From Psychrosphaera sp. F3M07 (GTDB taxonomy: Bacteria; Pseudomonadota; Gammaproteobacteria; Enterobacterales; Alteromonadaceae), in NCBI RefSeq assembly GCF_018860345.1, contig NZ_JAHKPJ010000002.1, positions 73,024-137,023 of the forward strand: a DNA stretch of 64,000 nt, given 5' to 3'. Below are positions 26,140 to 36,448 of the stretch, in pieces. Position numbers and translations under genes: made by a program. Positions within the stretch are counted from its first letter, which is position 1, and each line of letters begins with the position of its first letter. Under the pieces are notes generated by a model. It was not told the DNA's origin. It worked only from the letters and a program-made list of their open reading frames with translations, and ran no database searches.

Positions 26140-28179
26140 ATGCAGATAGTTAAGCGTGTTTTTACATTACCCTTATTAGTATCGTTATGTGCGTCATTTA
26201 CCATAAACGCATCTATTGAAAATGAGACATTTGATACACCCAAATTAAGCCAAGAAGCTCAACATGAAACAGCTTCTAAAAGAATGACCTCTTGGTTTTT
26301 AAGGTATCATTATAAAAAAACACAGCTAGATGACGAACTGTCTGCCAAAGTGTATAAAAAGTTTATTGAAAACTTGGATTACAACAAAAGTATCTTCCTA
26401 CAAAAAGACTTAGATAATTTTGCCCAATATCAATATAAATTTGATGACGCAATTAAAGCCGGTAAATTACAATTTGCTTTCGAGATCTATGAAGAGTCTA
26501 TCAAAAGACGTATTGAACGTTATGATTATTCTATAAAAGTACTCGACAGCAAGTTGGATTTTGAAAAAGACGATGTGTTTTATTATGACCGCGAAGATGC
26601 CGCATGGCCTAAAACGGTTGCTGAGCAAGATGAATTTTGGCGTCAAAAAACCAAGTATGACGCATTAAACTTAAAACTAGCTGGCAAAGAAATTCCGCAA
26701 ATAAAAGAAACGTTAACTAAGCGATATACCAACGCCAAACGACGTTTATCACAAACACAAAGTGAAGATGCATTCCAATTAGTCATGAATGCATTTGCTA
26801 CTAGCATTGAAGCACATACTTCCTATTTATCACCACGTCGCTCTGACCGATTTAATATCGATATGAACCTTGAGTTAGAAGGCATTGGCGCTGTATTACA
26901 ACCGGTTGATGAATACACAGTCATACGCAGTTTAGTCCCAGGTGGTCCGGCTGATAAAACTGAAAAATTAAAACCAGAAGACAAAATCATTGGTGTTGCT
27001 CAAGGCAAAGACGATTATGTTGATATAGTCGGCTGGCGTTTAGATGAAGTTGTTGAGTTAATAAAAGGTAAAAAAGGCACAGAAGTTAGACTGCAAATAG
27101 TCCGTGGTGAAAATACCGGTGTTAACTCTAAAGAAGTGGCGATAATCAGAGATAAAGTTTACTTAGAAGATAAGTCAGTTGACTCGCATGTATTTGAACC
27201 GGTTACGAGTTCTATAGATAGTAAAATTGGCGTGATAACCGTTCCAAGCTTCTACAATAATGTGTCTGGCGATGTTAAAACTGAAATTAAAAAGTTAAAA
27301 GATCAAAACGTAAGCGGTATTGTTGTCGATTTACGTGGTAATGGTGGAGGTTCATTAATTGAAGCTTCATTAGTGACCGGTTTATTTATCGATAAAGGTC
27401 CGGTTGTTCAAATACGTAATAGCGTTGGCAATATTGACGTAAGAGGGGATTACGATGGTGTTACTTATTACGGTGGTCCGTTAACCGTATTAGTAGACCG
27501 ATATAGTGCCTCCGCTTCTGAGATCTTTGCTGCTGCATTACAAGATTATGGTAGAGCGTTAATTGTTGGTGAGCAAACATTTGGTAAAGGCACGGTTCAG
27601 CAGTTTAAACCGTTAGAGAAAATGTATGACCGTTTTGATAAAAAACTGGGTTCGGTGAAATATACCATAGCTAAGTTTTATCGTATCAATGGTGGTAGCA
27701 CGCAGCATAAAGGTGTAGTGCCGGATATTCTATTTCCGTCGGCGATAGAGTCACCTGAATGGGGCGAAAGTCAAATGGATAATGCTTTACCTTGGGACAA
27801 TATCCGTTCTGTGCAATACTCACCAACGCCTTCAATTAGATCACAAGTGAATGCACTAACAGAGCGTCATAACCTTAGAATTAAATCTGAGCCTGAATTC
27901 TTATATTTGAAAAACGATATCGAAGAATACAAAGAAGAAAAAGAACGTAACTTTATCTCACTTAATGAAAAAGTACGTTTGGCTGAAAAAGAAAAGAATA
28001 AGGCTAAAAACTTAGCTCGACTTAATGAACGTTTAACCCGTTTAGGTTTAGAAAAAGTAGAATCGCTAGATGAAGATACACCTAAAGAGTTAGATAAGTT
28101 AGATCCATTCTTAGAAGAAGCGGCTCAAATTATTGCAGACTTAATCTCAGTTGGGCAATTTGCAAAAGTTGTAAAATAA
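26140..28179 (+). CDS. prc: Tail-specific periplasmic protease Prc
   Basis: A C-terminal-processing serine protease in the periplasm that degrades tagged or hydrophobic-ended proteins, including peptidoglycan hydrolases in E. coli. The 679 residues start with a signal peptide (ending near INASIEN). A PDZ domain lies near 240-325 (IGAVLQPVDEYTVIRSLVPG). The catalytic dyad is Ser458 (SASASE) and Lys483 (FGKGTVQ), 25 residues apart as in E. coli Prc. A strong ribosome-binding site AGGAG precedes the ATG. A terminator follows, closing the msrC-proQ-prc unit. Confidence 0.95.
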   Translation: MQIVKRVFTLPLLVSLCASFTINASIENETFDTPKLSQEAQHETASKRMTSWFLRYHYKKTQLDDELSAKVYKKFIENLDYNKSIFLQKDLDNFAQYQYKFDDAIKAGKLQFAFEIYEESIKRRIERYDYSIKVLDSKLDFEKDDVFYYDREDAAWPKTVAEQDEFWRQKTKYDALNLKLAGKEIPQIKETLTKRYTNAKRRLSQTQSEDAFQLVMNAFATSIEAHTSYLSPRRSDRFNIDMNLELEGIGAVLQPVDEYTVIRSLVPGGPADKTEKLKPEDKIIGVAQGKDDYVDIVGWRLDEVVELIKGKKGTEVRLQIVRGENTGVNSKEVAIIRDKVYLEDKSVDSHVFEPVTSSIDSKIGVITVPSFYNNVSGDVKTEIKKLKDQNVSGIVVDLRGNGGGSLIEASLVTGLFIDKGPVVQIRNSVGNIDVRGDYDGVTYYGGPLTVLVDRYSASASEIFAAALQDYGRALIVGEQTFGKGTVQQFKPLEKMYDRFDKKLGSVKYTIAKFYRINGGSTQHKGVVPDILFPSAIESPEWGESQMDNALPWDNIRSVQYSPTPSIRSQVNALTERHNLRIKSEPEFLYLKNDIEEYKEEKERNFISLNEKVRLAEKEKNKAKNLARLNERLTRLGLEKVESLDEDTPKELDKLDPFLEEAAQIIADLISVGQFAKVVK

Positions 28180-28198
28180 ACAAAATAGTTAATTAAAG

Positions 28199-28222
28199 AG
28201 CAGCCCCAGAGGCTGCTTTTTT
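28199..28222 (+). terminator. Rho-independent terminator after prc
   Basis: A 7-bp stem (AGCAGCC / GGCTGCT) with a 5-nt loop is followed by a run of six T's, 20 bp after the prc stop codon. Confidence 0.9.
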
Positions 28223-28422
28223 GGTATTAAAACAAAAAAGTGTAACAGGCGATGAGATGAAACAAGCCTTAATATTTACAAACAAGGCACTTTCAATCGA
28301 CGTTAGTTTTACACACTGTTTGACCACATTAAAATCTGTGGTATTGGTATACATAAATTAGTAAATGATGAGCCCTTCATCATGTTATTAATATAATTAT
28401 TATGTCTAGAAGGACTTAAGTT

Positions 28423-29847
28423 TTGAAATCAGTTAAATCACCAAGTTTTATTGATGCACTTATTCCGGTGCTATTTTTGGTTATCTTATTAGCGGTATCG
28501 GTTGCTATATACGGTAGTGATAGTTCGTTTGGTCCCAATCAAATAATTTTAATCCTAGCGGCTGGTGTTGCCAGTATCATCGGTTTAAAAAATGGCCTCA
28601 CTTGGAAGGCAATTGAAGACGCCATGATCCATGGTATTTCGGTGTCCATGGGAGCAATTTTCATCTTGTTAGCGGTTGGTTCTTTGATTGGTACTTGGTT
28701 ATTGTCAGGTACGGTTCCAACATTAATCTATTTTGGCTTACAAATATTAAGCCCCGATTGGTTTTATGTTGCAGCTTGTTTATTAAGTGCAATCGTGGCA
28801 ATGAGTATTGGCAGCTCTTGGACTACAGCGGCCACTATTGGTGTTGCGCTAATGGGGATTGCAAATGGTATAGGCGCAGAGCCTGCAATTGCTGCTGGTG
28901 CGGTAATATCTGGTGCTTACTTTGGTGATAAAATAAGTCCTTTATCTGAAACTACAAATTTAGCCCCAGCAGTAGCTGGTAGTGATTTGTTTAGCCATAT
29001 TCGTCACATGTTATGGACAACGGTTCCTTCGTTTGTGATTGCCTTAATTTTATTTACCATTCTAGGTTTTACCGAAGATCGTGTGGCTGCTAATGTATCG
29101 GTTGATAGTGTGCAAGATATCATCTTAGCTAATTACAACGTATCTATGTTTAATCTAATTCCATTAGTCCTACTTGTTATCATGGCACTTAAGAAGCTGC
29201 CAGCGTTTCCTTCTATTTTCATCGGTGCATTAATTGGTGCCGTATGGGGATTTATATTCCAACAAGAGCTATTGGCGAATATTGCTAATAGTACTTTGCT
29301 GATTGACCATATATCTATTATCTGGACGGCGATGTTTGATGGTTTCTCCATAACCACGGGTGATGATGTTATGGACAAGTTGTTAAGCGGTGGTGGTATG
29401 TCTAGCATGCTGAACACTACTTGGTTGATTATGACGGCATTGATGTTTGGTGCGGTAATGGAAAAAGTAGGTTTGTTGGCTGTATTTGTACAAGGAATTT
29501 TAAAAGCCGCTAAATCAACAGGCTCATTAATTACCTCAACCATATTTACTGCGTTTGGCACTAATTTAATTACGGCCGATCAATATATGTCGATTGTTAT
29601 GCCTGGCCGCATGTACAAAGAAGAGTATGAACGCCGTGGGTTAGATAACGTTAATTTATCTAGAGCATTAGAAGATGGTGGAACAATTACCAGTGCATTA
29701 ATTCCATGGAATACATGTGGCGCATACATGGCTGGTGTTTTATTGGTTAGTCCATTGGATTATTGGCAGTTTGCGTTCTTTAATTTAATAAACCCTGTTT
29801 TGGCAATCGCATTTGCGTATATGGGTTTTAAAGTTTTAAAAAAATAA
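28423..29847 (+). CDS. nhaC: NhaC-family Na+/H+ antiporter
   Basis: A 474-residue inner-membrane antiporter with about 12 segments. Family landmarks include SIGSSWTTAATIG, SGAYFGDKISPLSETTNLAP and EDGGTITSALIPWNTCGAYM. NhaC proteins exchange sodium or small substrates for protons; a related subgroup moves malate/lactate, so the exact cargo is uncertain. The start is a TTG at 28423 with AGGA eight nt upstream. A marine, sodium-rich habitat fits. It stands alone between a terminator and pepN. Confidence 0.88.
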   Translation: MKSVKSPSFIDALIPVLFLVILLAVSVAIYGSDSSFGPNQIILILAAGVASIIGLKNGLTWKAIEDAMIHGISVSMGAIFILLAVGSLIGTWLLSGTVPTLIYFGLQILSPDWFYVAACLLSAIVAMSIGSSWTTAATIGVALMGIANGIGAEPAIAAGAVISGAYFGDKISPLSETTNLAPAVAGSDLFSHIRHMLWTTVPSFVIALILFTILGFTEDRVAANVSVDSVQDIILANYNVSMFNLIPLVLLVIMALKKLPAFPSIFIGALIGAVWGFIFQQELLANIANSTLLIDHISIIWTAMFDGFSITTGDDVMDKLLSGGGMSSMLNTTWLIMTALMFGAVMEKVGLLAVFVQGILKAAKSTGSLITSTIFTAFGTNLITADQYMSIVMPGRMYKEEYERRGLDNVNLSRALEDGGTITSALIPWNTCGAYMAGVLLVSPLDYWQFAFFNLINPVLAIAFAYMGFKVLKK

Positions 29848-29962
29848 ATCTGAAATTATAAGATAAGCAGTGCCAACTGCTTATCTTATAAGTAAACTTG
29901 GTCCGTTTAATTGATTTTCTCATTAAACGTTTTTACCGTTCAAATTCCTGCAAGTGACCTCT

Positions 29963-32524
29963 ATGACTACTGAAGCAAAATACTTAAAAGATTATCAACG
30001 TCCAGATTTCTTAATTCCAGAAACAGAATTGTTTTTTAATTTAGATGATGAAAAGACCTTAGTACGCAGTAAATTAAACGTGGAGCGAAATGGCTCTCAT
30101 AATCGACCACTTGTATTAGATTGCCAGGTGAAACAAGTATTAAGTGTCGCCATAGATGGGGTTATGGTTGAATTTAAGGTTGGACAAGAGCAACTGTTTA
30201 TCGATGTTCAACAACAAGTATTTGAATTAGAAATTGAAGTCATTGTTGATCCTATTAACAACACAGCATTAGAAGGTTTGTATAAATCGGCCGGGGTATT
30301 TTGTACACAATGTGAAGCTGAAAGCTTTAGGCGTATTACCCCTTATTTGGATAGACCTGACGTATTGTCAGTATTTACGGTTACTATTTTTGCTGATGCT
30401 GAGTTATATCCGCACATGTTATCAAACGGTAACCTCGTTGATTCAGGTGTCGTGTCTGAAGATGATGAAACTAACCAACAAATCAGTTGGGTGAAATGGC
30501 ATGACCCACACCCGAAACCAAGTTATTTATTTGCCTTAGTCGCTGGCGACTTTGATTTATTAACGGATGAATTTGTTACTCAGTCAGGCCGCAAAGTAGA
30601 CTTAGAGTTATTTGTAGATAAAGGCAATTTACACTTAGGCCATCATGCAATGGCATCTCTGATCAAGTCGATGGCATGGGATGAACAAAGATACGGACTG
30701 GAATACGATTTAGACAAATACATGGTTGTTGCTGTCGATTTCTTTAATATGGGCGCGATGGAAAATAAAGGACTGAATGTATTCAACAGTAAATATGTTT
30801 TGGCCGATTTAAATACAGCAACAGACCCTGATTATCATGGGATAGAAGCGGTTATAGGGCATGAATATTTCCACAATTGGACGGGTAATCGTGTTACTTG
30901 CCGCGATTGGTTCCAGTTAAGCCTTAAAGAAGGACTAACGGTTTTTCGTGACCAACAATTTAGTGCCGACATGGGCAGTGAAGTATTAGAACGTATAAGC
31001 CATGCGAACATCATTAGAACCATGCAGTTTGCTGAAGATGCAGGTCCAATGGCACATCCAATAAGACCTGAAAAGGTTATAGAGATGAATAACTTTTATA
31101 CAGTGACAGTCTATGACAAAGGCGCTGAAGTAATTCGCATGATGCACAGTCTATTGGGAGAGTCTGGTTTTAGGGCTGGCATGGATTTGTATTTTAAACG
31201 TCATGATGGCACAGCCGTCACTTGTGATGATTTTGTTTCTGCGATGGCAGATGCAAACAACAAAGATTTAACTCAATTTCAAAATTGGTACTCACAGGCT
31301 GGAACCCCAAGTGTCGTTGTTACAGAACGTAAGACAGACAAAGGTATTGAATTAACATTATCGCAATCATTACCAACACGACCACCTGAAGAGCAACACA
31401 AGCCGTTAGTGATCCCAGTGAAATATGAATTGATAGCGAATGAAGGGGGGCAAAGCCTAGAGCGCGGTACGATTATTTTTAATCAGAGAAAGCAAACGTT
31501 TACATTTGATTGTACGGCCCCTGCAACATTAGTTTTATTTGAGAATTTTTCAGCACCAGTTAAAGTTCAAAGAGAGCTGACTCAAGCACAGCTTATTCAT
31601 ATAGTAAAATATGCAACTGATGAGTTCTGCCGTTGGGATTCGATGCAATCCTTATGGTTGCAACAAATCAATGGGAAAAGTGACGATTCACAAGGTTTAA
31701 TTGATGTCATTGAATATCTAATCAACAATGACGATATCGCACCGTCAATTAAAGCTGAGTTGTTAACACTACCAAATTACACCAGTATTGCTGAAACGTT
31801 TGATGTCATCGACCCTGCACATATATTGACGGTTAAAACGGCAATTACACAGCAAGTTATCGCTTCTTTATTCCCAGCTTTTATCCGTTTGTTATCTGGG
31901 CTTAAGAATATTGAAGATGGGTATGTACAAAGTCATGTTGCCCAACGTCGTTTAAAACACGTGTTATTAACCTATTTATCGTATAGCGACCATGCTGAAG
32001 TGGAAGATATTATCCGCCAGGTATACTTAAACTCAACAAATATGACTGAAAAAGTATCAGCGCTAGAAGCTGCTAGAGTCTATTCATCAGACTTATTAGA
32101 GCAACTATTAGCAAAAATGGACGCAGAATTTAAAGGTAACGTATTAGTGTTTGATAAAATGACATCAGCTATTGCTCGATTACCTGTAAGTGACGTTTAT
32201 CAGAAAATGCAATTATGGTCAGAACATGCGTTATTTTCAGATAAAAACCCAAATCGTGTTCGTTCCTTGTATGGGGCTTTTGTTATGCAAAACCCTGAGC
32301 AATTTCATGATGACAGCGGGAAAGGGTATAAATTCCTGACTCAATTATTGAAAAAGATGGATAAATTAAATCCTCAATTAGCATCAAGAATGATATCGCC
32401 ATTATTAAGTTGGAAACGTTACGAGCCAACAAGAAGTGCATTGATGAAACAACAATTAGATGAATTAAATGGTTTAGATTTATCTAAAGATTTATTTGAA
32501 AAAGTGAGTTCTGCGTTAGGTTAG
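29963..32524 (+). CDS. pepN: Aminopeptidase N
   Basis: A cytosolic M1 zinc aminopeptidase that removes N-terminal residues from peptides. The 853 residues follow E. coli PepN. The exopeptidase motif GAMEN is at 264-268, the zinc motif HEYFH at 300-304, and the third ligand lies in LKEGLTVFRDQ. These numbers are three above E. coli, supporting the ATG at 29963; a GTG at 29954 is an alternative. A DUF2835 gene follows 2 bp later. Confidence 0.96.
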   Translation: MTTEAKYLKDYQRPDFLIPETELFFNLDDEKTLVRSKLNVERNGSHNRPLVLDCQVKQVLSVAIDGVMVEFKVGQEQLFIDVQQQVFELEIEVIVDPINNTALEGLYKSAGVFCTQCEAESFRRITPYLDRPDVLSVFTVTIFADAELYPHMLSNGNLVDSGVVSEDDETNQQISWVKWHDPHPKPSYLFALVAGDFDLLTDEFVTQSGRKVDLELFVDKGNLHLGHHAMASLIKSMAWDEQRYGLEYDLDKYMVVAVDFFNMGAMENKGLNVFNSKYVLADLNTATDPDYHGIEAVIGHEYFHNWTGNRVTCRDWFQLSLKEGLTVFRDQQFSADMGSEVLERISHANIIRTMQFAEDAGPMAHPIRPEKVIEMNNFYTVTVYDKGAEVIRMMHSLLGESGFRAGMDLYFKRHDGTAVTCDDFVSAMADANNKDLTQFQNWYSQAGTPSVVVTERKTDKGIELTLSQSLPTRPPEEQHKPLVIPVKYELIANEGGQSLERGTIIFNQRKQTFTFDCTAPATLVLFENFSAPVKVQRELTQAQLIHIVKYATDEFCRWDSMQSLWLQQINGKSDDSQGLIDVIEYLINNDDIAPSIKAELLTLPNYTSIAETFDVIDPAHILTVKTAITQQVIASLFPAFIRLLSGLKNIEDGYVQSHVAQRRLKHVLLTYLSYSDHAEVEDIIRQVYLNSTNMTEKVSALEAARVYSSDLLEQLLAKMDAEFKGNVLVFDKMTSAIARLPVSDVYQKMQLWSEHALFSDKNPNRVRSLYGAFVMQNPEQFHDDSGKGYKFLTQLLKKMDKLNPQLASRMISPLLSWKRYEPTRSALMKQQLDELNGLDLSKDLFEKVSSALG

Positions 32525-32526
32525 TT

Positions 32527-32754
32527 ATGACACGTAAATTTAGATTTTATTTAACATTATCGCCGGCAGAGTGTCGTCAATACTACGAAGGGTTTTATAA
32601 ATCGATACAAGTAGTTGCTCATACCGGTCAACGAATCCAGTTTCCTGCAGAGCATATTCGTTCTTTTGTAACCACAAGTGGAATCAACGGATTGTTCGAA
32701 CTTGAACTTGAATCCAATAATAAATTTAAATCTTTGCAAAAACTCTCTAACTAA
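32527..32754 (+). CDS. DUF2835-family small protein
   Basis: A 75-residue basic protein starting 2 bp after the pepN stop, so it is translationally linked to it. The conserved pattern includes FYLTLSPAECRQYYEGFYK, then a beta-rich part with RIQFPAEHIRSFVT and GLFELEL, matching DUF2835, which often follows pepN in Alteromonadales and Vibrio. No function is known. Confidence 0.85.
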   Translation: MTRKFRFYLTLSPAECRQYYEGFYKSIQVVAHTGQRIQFPAEHIRSFVTTSGINGLFELELESNNKFKSLQKLSN

Positions 32755-32821
32755 CGGTATTTTACGGAATAAATACTCTAATAATAATTAAATATAGCGC
32801 TTGCGTGCTTGTTAAAATGGT

Positions 32822-32856
32822 GTAATTATTAGGACAATTACGCTCATCCGATGAGC
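32822..32856. repeat. Two adjacent inverted repeats in the DUF1302 leader
   Basis: GTAATT/AATTAC (32822-32841, 8-nt spacer) is followed directly by GCTCAT/ATGAGC (32842-32856, 3-nt loop). They lie about 60-90 bp upstream of the DUF1302 start and could form RNA hairpins or protein sites that control the cluster. Confidence 0.45.
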
Positions 32857-32914
32857 TTAATATCCTCACTTATAAATATAAAAAATAATCTTGAGAGGAC
32901 AAGGGGAGAAAAAT

Positions 32915-34966
32915 ATGTCTAGAGGGGCGAAAAAGTCTGCTTTAAAACCACTTGTTACAAGTATTGCTTCAGCAATCATTGCTATGCAATCTTTTGGCGG
33001 TCATGCAGCAAGTTTTGAACTTGGTAATTTTGATATACAATTTGATTCAATTTTCTCTGCTGGTGCGTCGTACCGTATTGAAGATAGAGATTTTAGTCTG
33101 ATTGGTAAATCTAACAATCAGTTGTTCGACTGGTCAGGTTATAAAGCCACTGCACCGCAATACGCCAATACTGAAATTTGGCCTACCTACGGCTCTTATT
33201 CAACGAATGGTGATTTATCAAACTTAAATTACGATCCAGGCAAAGCATTTTCACAAGTTATCAAAGGTTTACATGATTTAAGTATCGATGGCGACGGTTA
33301 CGGCGCATTTGTACGTTTTATGTATTATAAAGATTTTGCTGTTGAAGGAATTGGTTATAAAGATCCAGTTTCTGGCGTTAGTTTTGATCCTTGTGTTGAT
33401 TCAGAAGCTAAAGAGTTAGCTTGTGAAGATTTCCGTTTCTTGGATATGTACGTTTATGCAAACTTTGAAATAGCTGATAAACCAATTTCAATCAAAGTTG
33501 GTGAACAAGTTTTATCTTGGGGTGAAAGCACACTTATCCCTCATGGTATCAATGTGGGTGCTGTTGACGTAGCTCGACTAAAAACTCCGGGTTCAGATTT
33601 AAAAGAAGCTTTTATTCCAACCGGAATGGTTTGGGCTAATATTGGCTTAACTGATAGCTTATCATTAGAAGCTTTCTATCAATATGAATGGCAAGAATCG
33701 CGTTTAGCGGTATCAGGCACTTATTTCTCTACTAATGATTTCATATCTGCCGGTGGGGCATTAAATGGCGTGCAATTAAACTTTGCGTCAAACCCTGACA
33801 TGAACCGTGCGGAATTAATTAGCCAACTAAACGATATAAAACCTTTAATTGCTGCTAATCCAGCACTTGCTGGAAGTGCTTATTTAGCATACCCAACAAA
33901 ATACGCACTAAGAACCGCGGACTTAGATCAAGAAGCGAAAGATTCAGGCCAGTTTGGTGTTAAATTAGGTTGGTTTGCTGAAGATCTAAATTACACAGAA
34001 TTTGGTTTTTATTACATTAACTACCATAGTCGTCGCCCATTAATCTCTGGTGGTGCATCAGACTTTACTAGTGCCGCTATTATGGAAGATTTAACGACGA
34101 TAGCGACTCAAGGTGTAAGTGTTGATAATATCAGTTCATTAAATGCCTTTACTAAAGCTGCTGTATATTTCCCTGAAGATATTCAATTATTTGGATTCAG
34201 CTTTAACACCACAGTTGGTACGACTGCGGTATCTGGTGAAATATCTTATCGTCAAGATGAACCTATTCAAATTGATGATGCTGAGTTGTTATTTGCTGCT
34301 ATGCCGGAGCAATTAGCTAATGCAGGTTTACGTGGTGAATTAGCGGGTATCTCTCAAATGGGAGATCACGAAATCGAAGGTTGTGATATACCTTTAGGTG
34401 GCGTTCAACCAGGTGCGACGGCCAATGGTTATTGTTTAGTAGACTCAGTTCAAGCCCAATTCACACTAATACAGTCATTTGGTCCTACATTAGGTCTAGA
34501 TAACTTAAATGGTGTGGCTGAATTTGGTTACATCACTATTAATGATTTCCCAGATCACGATATAATTCGTTTTAATGCTCCAGGGACTGCTCGTTCAGGC
34601 GCTACCACTGATGATATTTCAGCGGGTGTTCTAGCTGGTGTGCAAAATGGTGTTGATCCTGAACCAAACTTCCCAACGCAAGATGCTTGGGGTTACCGTT
34701 TAGTTTTAGCGGGTGAACTTAACCGTGTATTTGGTTCGTTTAATTTAAAACCAAAGGTTATTTTTTCTCACGATGTTGATGGTATAACACCAGATCCATT
34801 ATTCCTTTTCCACGAAGATAAAAAGTCAATTAGCATGTCTATGGACATTGAATACCAAAATGTTTCATTTGGTATGGCCTATAATGCATTTTGGGATGGC
34901 GTTGGTACGATTAACCAAATGGCCGATCGTGACTTTGTTTCTTTCAATATTAAATATTCACTATAA
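32915..34966 (+). CDS. DUF1302-family outer-membrane-type protein
   Basis: A 683-residue exported protein. The ATG at 32915 follows AGGGGAG; the frame opens at a TTG 24 bp earlier. A signal peptide covers about 1-32 (ending SFGGHAA). The mature N-terminus FELGNFDIQFDSIFSAGASYR and the downstream KVGEQVLSWGES and DLKEAFIPTGMVWANIGLTD are typical of DUF1302. Long alternating-residue strands to the C-terminus (VSFNIKYSL) suggest an outer-membrane beta-barrel, though the last residue is Leu rather than Phe. It is the first gene of the DUF1302-DUF1329-YCF48-RND set. Confidence 0.88.
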   Translation: MSRGAKKSALKPLVTSIASAIIAMQSFGGHAASFELGNFDIQFDSIFSAGASYRIEDRDFSLIGKSNNQLFDWSGYKATAPQYANTEIWPTYGSYSTNGDLSNLNYDPGKAFSQVIKGLHDLSIDGDGYGAFVRFMYYKDFAVEGIGYKDPVSGVSFDPCVDSEAKELACEDFRFLDMYVYANFEIADKPISIKVGEQVLSWGESTLIPHGINVGAVDVARLKTPGSDLKEAFIPTGMVWANIGLTDSLSLEAFYQYEWQESRLAVSGTYFSTNDFISAGGALNGVQLNFASNPDMNRAELISQLNDIKPLIAANPALAGSAYLAYPTKYALRTADLDQEAKDSGQFGVKLGWFAEDLNYTEFGFYYINYHSRRPLISGGASDFTSAAIMEDLTTIATQGVSVDNISSLNAFTKAAVYFPEDIQLFGFSFNTTVGTTAVSGEISYRQDEPIQIDDAELLFAAMPEQLANAGLRGELAGISQMGDHEIEGCDIPLGGVQPGATANGYCLVDSVQAQFTLIQSFGPTLGLDNLNGVAEFGYITINDFPDHDIIRFNAPGTARSGATTDDISAGVLAGVQNGVDPEPNFPTQDAWGYRLVLAGELNRVFGSFNLKPKVIFSHDVDGITPDPLFLFHEDKKSISMSMDIEYQNVSFGMAYNAFWDGVGTINQMADRDFVSFNIKYSL

Positions 34967-34981
34967 GGGATGTTACTTACT

Positions 34982-36343
34982 ATGAAAAAGATCACCTTAT
35001 TGACCTCTGCACTAACTTTTGCATTAGCATCAGTTGGCGCGAGTGCAAAAATTAGTTCTCAAGAAGCTGCAAAACTTGGTGGCGAGTTAACGCCAATGGG
35101 CGCAGTAAAAGCGGCCAACGCTGACGGTTCAATCCCTGCTTGGAATGGCGGTATTACTACCCCTCCGGCTGGATATACTCCGGGTATGCATCATCCTGAC
35201 CCATTCTCAGGAGATAAAATACTTTATACCGTTACTAATGCGAACAAAGAACAATATAAAGATTTATTAACACCAGGTGTAAGTAAAATGCTTGCAACCT
35301 ACCCAGATACTTATAAGTTAGATGTCTACCAGACTCGCCGTACAGCGTCATATCCAAAATATGTTTATGATGCAACTAAAGCGAATGCGACTACTGCAGA
35401 ACTTGTACAAGACGGTAATGGTATTAAAGGCGCGGCGATTGGAGTTCCATTCCCTGTACCAGCTAACGGTTTAGAAGTTATTTGGAACCATATCTTACGT
35501 TACCGTGGTGTTTCTGCCATACGTAACGGCGGACAAGCTGTACCTACAGCAGATGGTGATTACACTTATATTGGATTTGATGAATCGATAATGCTTGATT
35601 ACTCTAAGCCTGATGCAACGGCAAAAGAGTTGGAAGAAAGCAATATCTTATTCCGCTTTAAACAAAAGATCACAGAGCCAGCTCGATTAGCAGGTACCGC
35701 TCTATTAGTTCATGAAACAATGGACCAAATAAAACAACCTCGTCAAGCTTGGACTTATAATGCTGGGCAACGTCGAGTTCGTCGTGCGCCAAATGTTGCA
35801 TATGATGCACCAGGATCAGCAGCTGATGGTCTTCGTACAACAGATGATTTTGATATGTATAACGGCGCACCAGATCGCTATACATGGAAATTAAAAGGCA
35901 AAAAAGAAATATTAATTCCTTATAACAGCTACAAACTGCACAGTGACTCATTACAATATGATGACATTATCAAACCTGGGCATATTGCAACGGACGTTGT
36001 TCGTTGGGAAAAACACAGAGTTTGGGAAGTGGAAGCTGAACTTAAAGACGGTATTAGCCATGTTTACAAAAAACGTGTGTTCTATATTGATGAAGATAGC
36101 TGGCAGGTATCAATTGCCGACATGTACGACAATCGTGATGAGTTATATCGTGTAGCTGTGGCTTATGGTATTAATTACTATGAAATCCCAACACATTGGA
36201 GTACGTTAGAAGTCTATTATGATTTAAATTCACGTCGTTATATCGCGATAGGTCTAGATAATCAGGAAGATATGTATGACTTCCAGACTGAGCAGCAAGA
36301 AAGAATGTATACACCAGCTGCGTTAAGGCGAGAAGGGAAGTAA
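34982..36343 (+). CDS. DUF1329-family periplasmic (LolA/LolB-like fold) protein
   Basis: A 453-residue exported protein. The chosen ATG at 34982 starts a clean signal peptide (ending GASAK); an ATG at 34970 sits directly on the AAGGG and is less likely. Family motifs are GGELTPMGAVKAANADGSIP near the N-terminus, RRVRRAPNVAYD in the middle and YRVAVAYGINYYE near the end. DUF1329 members are recalled as having a LolA/LolB-like half-barrel that could hold a lipid chain. It lies 15 bp after the DUF1302 gene, and a strong terminator follows it. Confidence 0.9.
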   Translation: MKKITLLTSALTFALASVGASAKISSQEAAKLGGELTPMGAVKAANADGSIPAWNGGITTPPAGYTPGMHHPDPFSGDKILYTVTNANKEQYKDLLTPGVSKMLATYPDTYKLDVYQTRRTASYPKYVYDATKANATTAELVQDGNGIKGAAIGVPFPVPANGLEVIWNHILRYRGVSAIRNGGQAVPTADGDYTYIGFDESIMLDYSKPDATAKELEESNILFRFKQKITEPARLAGTALLVHETMDQIKQPRQAWTYNAGQRRVRRAPNVAYDAPGSAADGLRTTDDFDMYNGAPDRYTWKLKGKKEILIPYNSYKLHSDSLQYDDIIKPGHIATDVVRWEKHRVWEVEAELKDGISHVYKKRVFYIDEDSWQVSIADMYDNRDELYRVAVAYGINYYEIPTHWSTLEVYYDLNSRRYIAIGLDNQEDMYDFQTEQQERMYTPAALRREGK

Positions 36344-36353
36344 CTCGTTATAT

Positions 36354-36386
36354 AAAAACGGTTGGATTTTCCAACCGTTTTTATTT
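36354..36386 (+). terminator. Strong terminator inside the DUF1302-RND cluster
   Basis: A perfect 12-bp stem (AAAAACGGTTGG / CCAACCGTTTTT) with a 5-nt loop and T-rich tail, 10 bp after the DUF1329 stop. It would cut or attenuate transcription before the YCF48 gene. Confidence 0.9.
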
Positions 36387-36448
36387 GTCCTTTATTTCAA
36401 TACCTCGTTATTATTTATCACGCACTATTTATCAAAAGTTATTAATCT

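Noticed and set aside
29133-29561. Minus-strand 142-aa frame inside nhaC
   Set aside because: Antisense shadow; the plus-strand gene shows clear family motifs throughout.
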